Assembly: GCF_009932375.1 (NCBI RefSeq)
Contig: NZ_BLJG01000106.1
Location: 19,635-83,634, forward strand
Direction: 5' to 3'
Length of the DNA: 64,000 nt
DNA from: Pseudomonas juntendi
GTDB lineage: Bacteria; Pseudomonadota; Gammaproteobacteria; Pseudomonadales; Pseudomonadaceae
In this document: positions 44,078 through 52,278 of the stretch, piece by piece
How the letters are laid out: every line of letters begins with the position of its first letter
Position numbering within the stretch: position 1 is the first letter of the stretch
Notes under the pieces: model-generated
What the model was told of the DNA's origin: nothing
Databases searched by the model: none
Seen by the model: the letters and a program-made list of their open reading frames with translations, nothing else
Made by a program: the position numbers and the translations under genes

Positions 44078-44752
44078 ATGACGTCGTCAGAGCAGCCCAG
44101 GGCGCCTTTGCGCATTCTTCGCCTGATCGCCAGCCCGAACGGTCAGGCATCAGAAAGCTTCAAACTGTCCCAGCACATACTGCTCGGCTTGGCCGTGCAG
44201 GCTGGCAGGCGTGGTATACAGGTCACCGATTTCGACCTCAATGACCTGGCGCCGGTCGACGCCGGGTATGCCCAGGCCCTGGCCAACCTGGGAGGGCCTG
44301 AAGCCGTAGCGCAAGACGGCACATTGAACCGTTCCGACGAACTGATTGGCCAGTTGCAGGCCTGCGACCTGCTGCTGATTGCCACGCCAATGCATAACTA
44401 CAGCGTGCCAGCACCGCTCAAGGCCTGGATCGATCACGTGGTACGGGTCGGCATCACGTTCCTGAGCACCGCGGCAGGCAAGGTGGGCACGGTGGTGGAT
44501 CGGCCGGTTTATGTGGCCGTAGCCTCCGGGGGCTACATCAGCGGGCCGAATGCCCGCCAACCCGACTTTCTCCGGCCATACCTGTCCGCCGTACTTGCCA
44601 CGATTGGCCTAAAGCAGGTCAATTACTTCACCCTCGAGGGCACCGCCAGAGGGGCGGAGTTTCTGCAAGCGGCCAGGGCTGCTGCACAGGCTGAAGTGCA
44701 AGGGTTCTTCGCCGCGTCTTCCAAGCCGCTACCGCAGGGGCAACACGCATGA
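44078..44752 (+). CDS. FMN-dependent NAD(P)H reductase (flavodoxin-like, azoreductase type)
   Basis: This 224-residue protein belongs to the flavodoxin-2 fold family: RILRLIASPNGQASESFKLS near the start binds the FMN phosphate, and LLLIATPMHNYSVPAPLKAW with DHVVRVGITF follows. These match AzoR-type quinone/azo reductases. It follows the GNAT gene and overlaps the next gene by four bases, so the operon is translationally coupled. A role in reductive detoxification is an inference. Confidence 0.88.
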   Translation: MTSSEQPRAPLRILRLIASPNGQASESFKLSQHILLGLAVQAGRRGIQVTDFDLNDLAPVDAGYAQALANLGGPEAVAQDGTLNRSDELIGQLQACDLLLIATPMHNYSVPAPLKAWIDHVVRVGITFLSTAAGKVGTVVDRPVYVAVASGGYISGPNARQPDFLRPYLSAVLATIGLKQVNYFTLEGTARGAEFLQAARAAAQAEVQGFFAASSKPLPQGQHA

Positions 44753-45198
44753 GTCGTCTGAACTGGTTTACCGCCTCGCCTGGGGCCGCCAAAGCCCTCA
44801 CTGGGTTACATCAGTTCGTGACAACGCAGACCGATCTACCGGCACCCTTGATTCATCTGGTTTTTCTGCGGGTGTCTCAACTCAACGGTTGTGCGCACTG
44901 TATTGACCTGCATTCGCGTGATCTGCTCAAGACGGGCATGTCGGTGGATAAACTGCTGTTGGTGCCGGTCTGGCATGAAGCGCACTACCTGTTCTCGGCG
45001 CAGGAGCGCTCGGCCCTGGCCTGGGCAGAGGAAGTGACCCGGGTCAGTGAGACGCATGTATCGGATGAGGCCTACGCCGCCGCGTCGGCCGCGTTCACAG
45101 AAAAAGATTTGGTCGAGCTCACCGCGGCCATTGCCGCGATGAACGCGTTCAACCGCATGGGTGTCAGCTTCCGCTTGCGACCGGCCGCGAAAGCATGA
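44749..45198 (+). CDS. Carboxymuconolactone decarboxylase/AhpD-like protein
   Basis: This 149-residue protein has the CMD/AhpD helical fold and the redox-active CxxC in NGCAHCIDLHSRDL near residue 47. Such proteins act as alkylhydroperoxidase-like peroxidases or thiol reductants. It overlaps the FMN reductase gene by four bases. The three-gene operon looks like an electrophile or oxidative-stress response set. Confidence 0.88.
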   Translation: MSRLNWFTASPGAAKALTGLHQFVTTQTDLPAPLIHLVFLRVSQLNGCAHCIDLHSRDLLKTGMSVDKLLLVPVWHEAHYLFSAQERSALAWAEEVTRVSETHVSDEAYAAASAAFTEKDLVELTAAIAAMNAFNRMGVSFRLRPAAKA

Positions 45199-45250
45199 GG
45201 GTTGGTGGCAGGGGTTCAGGCCTGTAGCGGCGACCTCCTGCCCGTGATGC

Positions 45251-45721
45251 TTAAAGCGTACCGATGCGAGCCAGCGCTTGCTGGAGCTGATCGCGTTGCA
45301 GCGTGTCGAAGGGCAGGGCGAAGAATGCTTCGCAACGGGCTGTTATCCGCGCCAGGGTGGAGTGGAAAGCCGCGTCGACGGTCGCTGCATCGCCCTCTAC
45401 ATCGGACGGGTCCTCCAGGCCCCAGTGCGCCTTCAGTGCCGTGCCGAAGTACACCGGGCAGGCTTCGCCGGCGGCCTTGTCGCACACGGTGACCACGATG
45501 TCGGGCGGGCACCCCTCGAATGCCTCGTTACCCTTGCTGCTCAGGCCCTGGGTCGAAATCCCGGCCTGCTGCAGGGTGGTCAGGCTGCGAGGCAACACCT
45601 GGCCCTTGGGAAAACTGCCGGCACTGACGGCTTCAAAGCCGTCAGGCGCCAGGTGATTGAACACGGCCTCGGAAAGGATGCTGCGGCAGCTGTTGGCCGT
45701 GCACATGAACAGAACTCGCAT
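45251..45721 (-). CDS. arsC: Arsenate reductase ArsC (LMW phosphatase fold)
   Basis: This 156-residue protein has the low-molecular-weight phosphatase P-loop near the N-terminus, FMCTANSCRS (Cys7, Arg13), and further cysteines in VCDKAAGEACPV near 85. It reduces arsenate to arsenite, likely with thioredoxin or glutaredoxin as electron donor. It is the last gene of arsR-arsB-arsC on this strand and lies 28 bp after arsB. Confidence 0.9.
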   Translation of the reverse strand: MRVLFMCTANSCRSILSEAVFNHLAPDGFEAVSAGSFPKGQVLPRSLTTLQQAGISTQGLSSKGNEAFEGCPPDIVVTVCDKAAGEACPVYFGTALKAHWGLEDPSDVEGDAATVDAAFHSTLARITARCEAFFALPFDTLQRDQLQQALARIGTL

Positions 45722-45749
45722 GGGGGCTCCTCCGCTTGTTGGCGGACTA

Positions 45750-47033
45750 TCAGAGGCTAAGGCGCAGTGCCAAAGCCGAAAGGGTGATCAACAGCACGGG
45801 CAGGGTCAGCAAAATGCCGACCTTGAAGTAGTAACCCCAGGTTATCCGCACGCCTTTGCGCGCCAGCACATGCAGCCAGAGCAGTGTTGCCAGGCTGCCG
45901 ATAGGGGTGATTTTCGGGCCCAGGTCGCAGCCAATCACATTGGCGTAGATCATCGCCTCGCGCACCAGGCCTTGCGCTTCGCTGGCCTGGATCGACAACG
46001 CGCCGACCAGCACGCTGGGCATGTTGTTCATGACCGAAGACAGCAACGCTGCGATCAATCCAGTGCCCAGGGTGGCACTCCACAGCCCTTGTTGCGCCAG
46101 GCGGTCGAGCAGTTGGGTGAGCATGTCGGTCAGGCCGGCATTTTTCAGCCCGTAGACCACCAAGTACATGCCGAGCGAGAAAATCACCACCTGCCAGGGG
46201 GCCTCGCGCAGCACGCGGCGGGTCGCAATGCGCTGCCCGCGCGCGGCGACCGCGAACAGTAGGGCGGCACACACGGCTGCCACTGCACTGATCGGGATAC
46301 CCAGTGGCTCAAGGGCGAACAGGCCCACCAGCAACGCCAGCAACACCCAACCCCCGACCGTGAAGGTGGCACGGTCGTGGATCGCTTCGCCGGGCGTTTT
46401 CAGGGCTGCAACGGTGTAGTGCTGCGGTATGTCACGGCGAAAGTACAACGACAGTACCAGCAGCGTCGCGGCGACGCTGGCCAGGTTCACCGGCACCATC
46501 ACCGAAGCGTACTCGGCGAAGCCCAACCCGAAGTAATCGGCCGAAACGATGTTCACCAGGTTGGAGACAACCAGCGGCAGGCTGGCGGTATCGGCGATAA
46601 AGCCGGCGGCCATGACGAAAGCCAGCGTCGCAGCCGGCGAGAAACGCAGCGCCAGCAGCATCGACATGACGATGGGGGTGAGGATCAGCGCCGCACCGTC
46701 GTTGGCGAACAATGCCGACACGGCAGCACCGAGGAGTATGCAGAAGGCGAACAGGCGGTAGCCGCTGCCATTGGCCCAGCGCGCCACATGCAGGGCTGCC
46801 CATTCGAAAAACCCGGCTTCATCGAGCAGCAGGCTGATGATGATGACGGCGATGAACGTGAACGTGGCGTTCCAGACGATGCCCCAGACCGCCGGGATGT
46901 CGTGCAGCGAAACGGCACCTGTGGCAAGGGCGATGACCGCGCCGAGCGCGGCGCTCCAGCCAACGCCAAGCCCTTTGGGCTGCCAGATGACCAGGGTAAG
47001 GGTGAAAACGAAGACTGCAATGGCGACCAGCAT
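45750..47033 (-). CDS. arsB: Arsenite efflux transporter ArsB
   Basis: This 427-residue protein is a twelve-helix ArsB-type arsenite/H+ antiporter of the inner membrane. Characteristic segments are [36 protein letters not shown] and [13 protein letters not shown]. It sits between arsR and arsC. No separate ArsA ATPase is encoded, so it should run on the proton-motive force. Confidence 0.93.
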   Translation of the reverse strand: MLVAIAVFVFTLTLVIWQPKGLGVGWSAALGAVIALATGAVSLHDIPAVWGIVWNATFTFIAVIIISLLLDEAGFFEWAALHVARWANGSGYRLFAFCILLGAAVSALFANDGAALILTPIVMSMLLALRFSPAATLAFVMAAGFIADTASLPLVVSNLVNIVSADYFGLGFAEYASVMVPVNLASVAATLLVLSLYFRRDIPQHYTVAALKTPGEAIHDRATFTVGGWVLLALLVGLFALEPLGIPISAVAAVCAALLFAVAARGQRIATRRVLREAPWQVVIFSLGMYLVVYGLKNAGLTDMLTQLLDRLAQQGLWSATLGTGLIAALLSSVMNNMPSVLVGALSIQASEAQGLVREAMIYANVIGCDLGPKITPIGSLATLLWLHVLARKGVRITWGYYFKVGILLTLPVLLITLSALALRLSL

Positions 47034-47054
47034 AGGGTTCTTTCTCGTTGTTGA

Positions 47055-47402
47055 TCAGCAGCAGGCAGAGCCCCGGACAGGGCGGCCATCCATGTTCTGC
47101 AGGCGTTGGGTGTTGTGTGCCAACCATTGCTCGTTGGCCTGTAGCGTCGCCTGCAGAACCGCATTGACCCAAGTGGGCAGGTCCGGGTTGAGGCGGTAAT
47201 ACACCCATTGCCCCTGGCGTCGGTCCAGCAACAGGCCACTGCTGCGTAGCTGGGCCAGGTGGCGGCTTATCTTCGGCTGGCTGTCGTTCAGCGCGCACAT
47301 CAACTCGCAGACGCAAAGTTCACCCAGGCTGGCGATCAGCAGGGTGGCGCGGGCACGGGTTTCGTCGGCCAGGCATTTGAACACTTCAGGTGGGGTAATC
47401 AT
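47055..47402 (-). CDS. arsR: Arsenic-responsive repressor ArsR
   Basis: This 115-residue SmtB/ArsR repressor has a winged helix (NDSQPKISRHLAQLRSSGLL near residues 40-60) and the arsenite-binding cysteines in ELCVCELMCAL just before it. The C-terminus ends in SACC. ATG 47402 is chosen; the open frame upstream contains the promoter. It represses the arsRBC operon through the inverted repeat at 47415-47450. Confidence 0.9.
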   Translation of the reverse strand: MITPPEVFKCLADETRARATLLIASLGELCVCELMCALNDSQPKISRHLAQLRSSGLLLDRRQGQWVYYRLNPDLPTWVNAVLQATLQANEQWLAHNTQRLQNMDGRPVRGSACC

Positions 47403-47414
47403 GGCAGTGTCTTT

Positions 47415-47458
47415 ACATATGGAAATCCGAATATACGTATTTCCATATGTGCTGTCCC
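47415..47458 (-). promoter_or_regulatory. ars promoter with 12-bp inverted-repeat operator
   Basis: ACATATGGAAAT (47415-47426) and ATTTCCATATGT (47439-47450) are a perfect inverted repeat with a 12-bp gap. On the minus strand the -35 GGGACA (47453-47458) and -10 TATATT (47430-47435) are 17 bp apart, so the -10 lies between the arms. This explains repression by ArsR. Confidence 0.8.
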
Positions 47459-47556
47459 AGCGGATTTGTGATCTGCCGCCGCGGCCGCGCCTTGTCATTT
47501 GCCGGGGCTTGAGGCAGGGTCGAGGGCAATGACGTCCCTGCCAAAGGAGCCAGCCC

Positions 47557-48690
47557 ATGTCAAAGCTTTATCCCAGTGTCGACCCCGAGGGTTTGATCGA
47601 GTACTCGGTGGTGTACACCGACCGCTCCCTAAACCATATGTCACAGGCATTTCAGGGCGTGATGAAGAACATCTCCGCCACCTTGAAACAGGTCTACAAC
47701 GCCCAGGGTGTGGCTGTGGTGCCGGGCAGTGGCACGTTTGGCATGGAAGCGGTGGCGCGGCAGTTCGCCACTGGCCAGCAGTGCCTGGTGATCCGCAACG
47801 GCTGGTTCAGTTATCGCTGGAGCCAGATTCTCGAGATGGGCAACATTCCGGCGGCTACCACGGTGCTGAAAGCCAGGCCGGTGGAAACCGGGCGCCAGGC
47901 GGCCTATGCGCCACCGCCGCTGGATGAAGTGCTGGCGGCGATTGCGGCACACAAACCGCAGGTGGTCTTTGCCCCGCATGTCGAAACGTCATCCGGGATC
48001 ATGCTGCCCGACGATTACCTGCGCGCGGTGGGTGAGGCCGTGCATGCAGTGGGCGGCTTGTTCGTGCTGGACTGCATCGCCTCCGGCGCGGTGTGGGTCG
48101 ATATGCACACATGCGCCGTCGACCTGCTGCTCAGCGCGCCGCAGAAGGGCTGGAGTGCTTCCCCATGCTGCGCCCTGTTGATGTTCAGTGCCCTGGCCCT
48201 GCAACGCATCGAGCAGACACAGAGCAGCAGTTTTGCCTGCGACCTGAAAAAGTGGCTGCAGATCATGCAGGCTTATGAGCAGGGCGGGCATGCCTACCAC
48301 GCGACCATGCCTAGCGATGCACTGGCAAGGTTCAACGGCGTGATGAACGAGATGCGCGCCTACGGCTTCGACGCACTGCGGGCCGAGCAACAGGCCCTCG
48401 GCAAGCGGGTGCGCGCCCTGTTGGCCGGCAAAGGCATCAAGAGCGTGGCTGCCAGCGGTTTCCAGGCCCCGGGTGTAGTGGTGAGCTACACCGATGATGC
48501 CGCCATCAAGAACGGCAGCAAATTTGCCGACCACGGGCTGCAGATCGCCGCTGGGGTGCCGCTGCAGTGCGATGAGCCGGCAGATTTCCAGACTTTCCGC
48601 ATTGGCCTGTTCGGGCTGGAAAAGCTGCAGCATATCGAGCGCACCGTCAGCACGCTGGAGCAGGCGCTGGAAGAGGTGCTGGCGGAATAA
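47557..48690 (+). CDS. PLP-dependent aminotransferase of the alanine-glyoxylate/phosphonate type
   Basis: This 377-residue fold-I enzyme belongs to class V aminotransferases. The probable PLP lysine lies in LLLSAPQKGWSASPCC near residue 195, and PGSGTFGMEAVARQF near 55 binds the cofactor phosphate. Relatives act on 2-aminoethylphosphonate, serine or alanine with glyoxylate or pyruvate. AAAGGAG precedes the ATG. It diverges from arsR but has no obvious arsenic role. Confidence 0.82.
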   Translation: MSKLYPSVDPEGLIEYSVVYTDRSLNHMSQAFQGVMKNISATLKQVYNAQGVAVVPGSGTFGMEAVARQFATGQQCLVIRNGWFSYRWSQILEMGNIPAATTVLKARPVETGRQAAYAPPPLDEVLAAIAAHKPQVVFAPHVETSSGIMLPDDYLRAVGEAVHAVGGLFVLDCIASGAVWVDMHTCAVDLLLSAPQKGWSASPCCALLMFSALALQRIEQTQSSSFACDLKKWLQIMQAYEQGGHAYHATMPSDALARFNGVMNEMRAYGFDALRAEQQALGKRVRALLAGKGIKSVAASGFQAPGVVVSYTDDAAIKNGSKFADHGLQIAAGVPLQCDEPADFQTFRIGLFGLEKLQHIERTVSTLEQALEEVLAE

Positions 48691-48725
48691 GGGTTCCCGC
48701 CCACCCTTGCAGCCAAGCCGCTTCG

Positions 48726-49970
48726 CTATTGTCGTCGCCAGACCTCGCCTTGCTCGCTAACCACCCAAGGCTTGTCAGCCGCGTCGATGCACACCCCGCC
48801 TACCCAACGCTGAGCAGGGTGCTGGTCGAGCCAGTGGCGCTGGCCGGCCAGCACCTGTTCGGCGAGTGCGGTCAGCCGTAATGGCCGATGGGCCCAGGCG
48901 TCGCCCGGGCCTTCGCGCAGCAGCGGGTGGGGTGTATGGAGCAACGGCTGCAGCAGGGCATGGAACATCATGTCGCCCAGGTAAGGGAGCGGCTCATCCT
49001 GCTGCATCAGTTGGGTAAACACGCGTCCGGCTGGCAGCTCCCCATGCGATGCCAGAACGCGCAGCAGCAGGCGTTCGGTCAAGCTCAAGCCGTCGCTGGC
49101 GCCAGGCAGCTCTTGCAGCTGGCGCGCCAGTGCCCGGCCCAACAGCGGCAAAGGCCGGTGCTGGCGGCCAGCGAGGGCGGCCCAGACTTGGGGTTCAGCG
49201 GCGGTGTAGGCAGCCCAAGCCTGGCGCGCCAAGGTCAGTGCATCCTCACCCAGCGCGCGACGTTGTGGCCATAGCCAGGCCAGCAGATCCGGGGCCAGTT
49301 GGCCGATACCGATGAAGCGCTCTACGCCAGGGACCTGGTCGATTTCGATCAGCTCCAGGCGTCGCGGCAAACAGGGCAGGCTGGCGAGCACGCGGATCAG
49401 GAACAACTGGTCGTAAGCGTCGGCTTCGCACCACAGCACCAGCTGGCTGTCGCCGTTCAAACCGGCCAATGCGGCTTGCTGTGCAGCCTGGCGCAGGGCG
49501 ACAGCCTCGGCGCTGAGGTTGAACGCTTGCTGTATGAACGCGCCGCGCACCGGCCAGTACCGATCTTCTGGCAGGGCCGGCACCGGCCCCATCACCATGG
49601 GGTCGTCGAACATCTGGAAAGCGCCGGCAAACCCCGCAACCCGCAAGCTGTGGGCAATATCGTTACCGCAGCGCCAATGCTGCACGGCGGCTTCGTCATC
49701 GGCAGCGAAGCCAGGCTGGCGTGCGGCGAACGCTACGGCATCGGCATGCGCCTTGAGCTTGGGCCAGCTGGCGAAGCCGGCTTCGCGGGCCACCAGCCAT
49801 TGGGTATCGGCAAGGCGATAATGGGGGCCAGGCAGGCCAAGGGTACGCAACTGTTCCCGGGCGTCGTCGGCCTGGTGGTGCTTCAGGGCGTTGAGCAAAC
49901 GCTTGGCGCGTTTGCGCAAGGCGGCAAGATCGAGCAGGCCATGGTGGCGGGATGCATGGATGGTGGGCAT
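48726..49970 (-). CDS. DUF1835-family protein
   Basis: This 414-residue protein matches the DUF1835/DUF3658 family: an N-terminal charged helical region (LRKRAKRLLNALKHHQADDA), GPVPALPEDRYWPVRGAFI in the DUF1835 part, and VLWCEADAYDQLFLIRVLA. No catalytic role is established for the family. ATG 49970 has AAGGAG upstream. The gene is monocistronic as far as can be seen and diverges from the chemoreceptor. Confidence 0.75.
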   Translation of the reverse strand: MPTIHASRHHGLLDLAALRKRAKRLLNALKHHQADDAREQLRTLGLPGPHYRLADTQWLVAREAGFASWPKLKAHADAVAFAARQPGFAADDEAAVQHWRCGNDIAHSLRVAGFAGAFQMFDDPMVMGPVPALPEDRYWPVRGAFIQQAFNLSAEAVALRQAAQQAALAGLNGDSQLVLWCEADAYDQLFLIRVLASLPCLPRRLELIEIDQVPGVERFIGIGQLAPDLLAWLWPQRRALGEDALTLARQAWAAYTAAEPQVWAALAGRQHRPLPLLGRALARQLQELPGASDGLSLTERLLLRVLASHGELPAGRVFTQLMQQDEPLPYLGDMMFHALLQPLLHTPHPLLREGPGDAWAHRPLRLTALAEQVLAGQRHWLDQHPAQRWVGGVCIDAADKPWVVSEQGEVWRRQ

Positions 49971-50329
49971 GCCAACTCCTTTGAGGCTCGGTCCGCCGAC
50001 AAGCCTGGAGCTGGTATGGAAACAGGTTATCGCATGGCTCGGGTAACCCCTTTGCGCGGACCGCAGGCGCAGCCAGCGCCAGGGCTCGACTTTAACCGCA
50101 TCGCGGCTTGGCTGGCAAACCCAGGCTTTCCCTGCCGAGCCCGCCAACGCATGCGCTGCCAGGCACCGCGCGGGTTGCTTGGCGAGGCCCCGCATGCAGG
50201 CAACATCTGTTCGGTTACCGCCCACAAGCATGCCTGAGCCCCTCAAGCCGGCGCCGCGCCGCTCCGATAGCAGCACACCCACCGTCGAATCATCGATCAG
50301 AAGTGGTGCCAACCAGGAGTACTGCCCGC
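49971..50329. promoter_or_regulatory. Divergent region with a sigma-28-like promoter at 50243-50270
   Basis: This stretch separates the DUF1835 gene from the chemoreceptor and holds no convincing gene. The clearest signal is TCAAGCCG (50243-50250), a 12-bp spacer, then TCCGATAG (50263-50270), close to the FliA consensus (TCAAG, then GCCGATA). It points towards the chemoreceptor, which is a usual class of FliA target. Confidence 0.5.
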
Positions 50330-51955
50330 ATGCTTGCCAACTTGAAGATCCGCACCGGAATGTTCTGGGTATTGTCGCTGTTCAGCCTGACCCTGCTGTT
50401 TTCCACCCTCAGTGCCTGGCGAGCGGCGGTTGGCAGTGACCAGCAGATCACCGAACTGGACCAGACTGCGCACCAGTCGGACCGCTTGAACAATGCCTTG
50501 CTGATGGCCATTCGTTCCAGCGCCAACGTGTCGTCGGGCTTCATCGAGCAACTCGGCGGCCACGACGACAGTGCTGCCAAGCGCATGGCACTGTCGCTCG
50601 ATTTGAACGAAAAAAGCCAGAAGCTGGTCGACGAATTCGTCGAAAACAGCCGCGAGCCGGCCCTGCGCACTTTGGCGACCGAGTTGCAGGCGACCTTCGC
50701 CGAATACGCCGCCGCGGTGGCCGGGCAGCGTGAGGCCACCCGCCAGCGCTCGCTGGAGCAATATTTCAAGGTCAACGTTGACGCCGGTAACGCCATGGGC
50801 CGGTTGCAGGCGCTACGTCAGCAACTGGTTGGCGAATTGGGCCAGCGTGGCCAGCAGATCATGCTCGAGTCCGATCGCCGCCTGGCCCGTGCGCAGTTGC
50901 TCAGCCTCGGCCTGCTGGCGCTGACCTTGGCCCTGGCAGCCCTGTGCTGGGGCTTCATCGCCCAGCGAGTGCTGCACCCCCTGCGTGAGGCCGGCCAGCA
51001 CTTCCAGCGTATTGCCGGGGGCGACCTGAGCGTGCCAGTGCAGGCACAAGGCAGTAACGAGATCGGCCAGCTGTTCCACGAGTTGCAGCGTATGCAGCAA
51101 AGCCAGCGCGACACCCTGGGCCAGATCGGGCGCTGTGCCCGGCAACTGGACGAAGCCGCCACTGCGCTGGACGCGGTAACCGAGCAAAGCGCCAACAACC
51201 TGCGCCAACAGGGGCTGGAGCTGGAACAGGCAGCCACTGCCGTGACCGAAATGACCACCGCCGTGGAGGAGGTTGCACGCAATGCCATCAGCACCTCGCA
51301 GACCACCAGCGAGTCCAATCAGCTAGCCACGCAAAGCCGCCGCCAGGTCAGCGACAATATCGACGGCACCGAGGCCATGACCCGCGAGATCCAGACCAGC
51401 AGTACCCACTTGGAGCAGTTGGTGGGGCAGGTGCGCGATATCGGCAAGGTGCTGGAAGTGATCCGCTCGGTCTCCGAGCAAACCAACCTGCTGGCGCTGA
51501 ACGCCGCCATCGAAGCGGCGCGTGCCGGGGAGGCGGGCCGCGGCTTTGCCGTGGTGGCCGATGAAGTGCGTACGCTGGCCTACCGCACGCAACAGTCGAC
51601 CCAGGAAATCGAGCAAATGATCGGCCGCGTACAGGCCGGCACCGAAGCGGCAGTGGCGTCGATGCAGGCCAGCACCCACCGTGCGCAGTCGACCCTGGAC
51701 GTCACCCTGGCCTCGGGGCAGGTGCTGGAGGGTATCTACAGTGCGATTGGCGAAATCAACGAACGCAACCTGGTCATCGCCAGCGCCGCCGAAGAGCAGG
51801 CGCAGGTTGCGCGCGAAGTGGACCGCAACCTGCTGAACATCCGTGAACTGTCCAACCATTCGGCGGCCGGGGCGCAGCAGACCAGCGCTGCGAGCAAGGC
51901 ACTGTCGGGCCTGGTGGGGGAGATGACGACCTTGGTCGGGCAGTTCAAGGTTTGA
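50330..51955 (+). CDS. Methyl-accepting chemotaxis protein
   Basis: This 541-residue receptor has a first membrane segment (about 10-30), a helical periplasmic ligand domain of roughly 155 residues, a second membrane segment (about 189-211), a HAMP domain, and a long cytoplasmic signalling domain. The hairpin tip is [20 protein letters not shown] near 383-402. The small four-helix sensor domain is Tar-like; the ligand is unknown. CAGGAG precedes the ATG. A sigma-28-like promoter lies upstream, consistent with motility control. Confidence 0.93.
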   Translation: MLANLKIRTGMFWVLSLFSLTLLFSTLSAWRAAVGSDQQITELDQTAHQSDRLNNALLMAIRSSANVSSGFIEQLGGHDDSAAKRMALSLDLNEKSQKLVDEFVENSREPALRTLATELQATFAEYAAAVAGQREATRQRSLEQYFKVNVDAGNAMGRLQALRQQLVGELGQRGQQIMLESDRRLARAQLLSLGLLALTLALAALCWGFIAQRVLHPLREAGQHFQRIAGGDLSVPVQAQGSNEIGQLFHELQRMQQSQRDTLGQIGRCARQLDEAATALDAVTEQSANNLRQQGLELEQAATAVTEMTTAVEEVARNAISTSQTTSESNQLATQSRRQVSDNIDGTEAMTREIQTSSTHLEQLVGQVRDIGKVLEVIRSVSEQTNLLALNAAIEAARAGEAGRGFAVVADEVRTLAYRTQQSTQEIEQMIGRVQAGTEAAVASMQASTHRAQSTLDVTLASGQVLEGIYSAIGEINERNLVIASAAEEQAQVAREVDRNLLNIRELSNHSAAGAQQTSAASKALSGLVGEMTTLVGQFKV

Positions 51956-52278
51956 ACGCCTTCGGCCCAGAACATTTACGAGCCTCGCAGAGATCGAGCG
52001 GCCCTCGCGCAGCGCTCGGTCTCTCGGCACGCACCTGCCATCGAAAACTCAGTCGACATTTCCTACGTTACGCCGGGAAGTGCTGGACTTCTCGCAGAAT
52101 CGGTTCCCCGCTAGCGTTCATGTCTTCAGTTTGCCGGAAGACAAGGACCTCTTCATGCATCGCCCACCTCAAGGCCGCGGGGCCTTCTGTTGCTACCGAT
52201 TTCGCCTGAGCGCTGAGCAGCGCCGGAGTGCTGCAGTCGCTCGACAGCCTTGTCTCAAGGTGGTAGCCGGGAGTCCGC
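51956..52278 (+). promoter_or_regulatory. Intergenic region before the orphan vgrG cassette
   Basis: No gene is supported here. A short hairpin AAGGCC-GCGG-GGCCTT lies at 52171-52186 without a long U-run, and a GTCTTC/GAAGAC inverted pair lies just before it. GGGAG precedes the vgrG start at 52279. I found no convincing promoter, and a near-match to sigma-54 at 52026-52038 has the wrong spacing. Confidence 0.35.

Noticed and set aside
52026..52038. Sigma-54-like promoter (GGCACGCACCTGC) upstream of the orphan vgrG
   Set aside because: The distance between the GG and GC elements is nine bases, one short of what sigma-54 needs, and the T residues before GC are not conserved.
52171..52186. AAGGCC/GGCCTT hairpin as a terminator for the chemoreceptor gene
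   Set aside because: It lies more than 200 bp after the stop and has only a broken T-run, so I noted it in the intergenic entry but did not call it a terminator.
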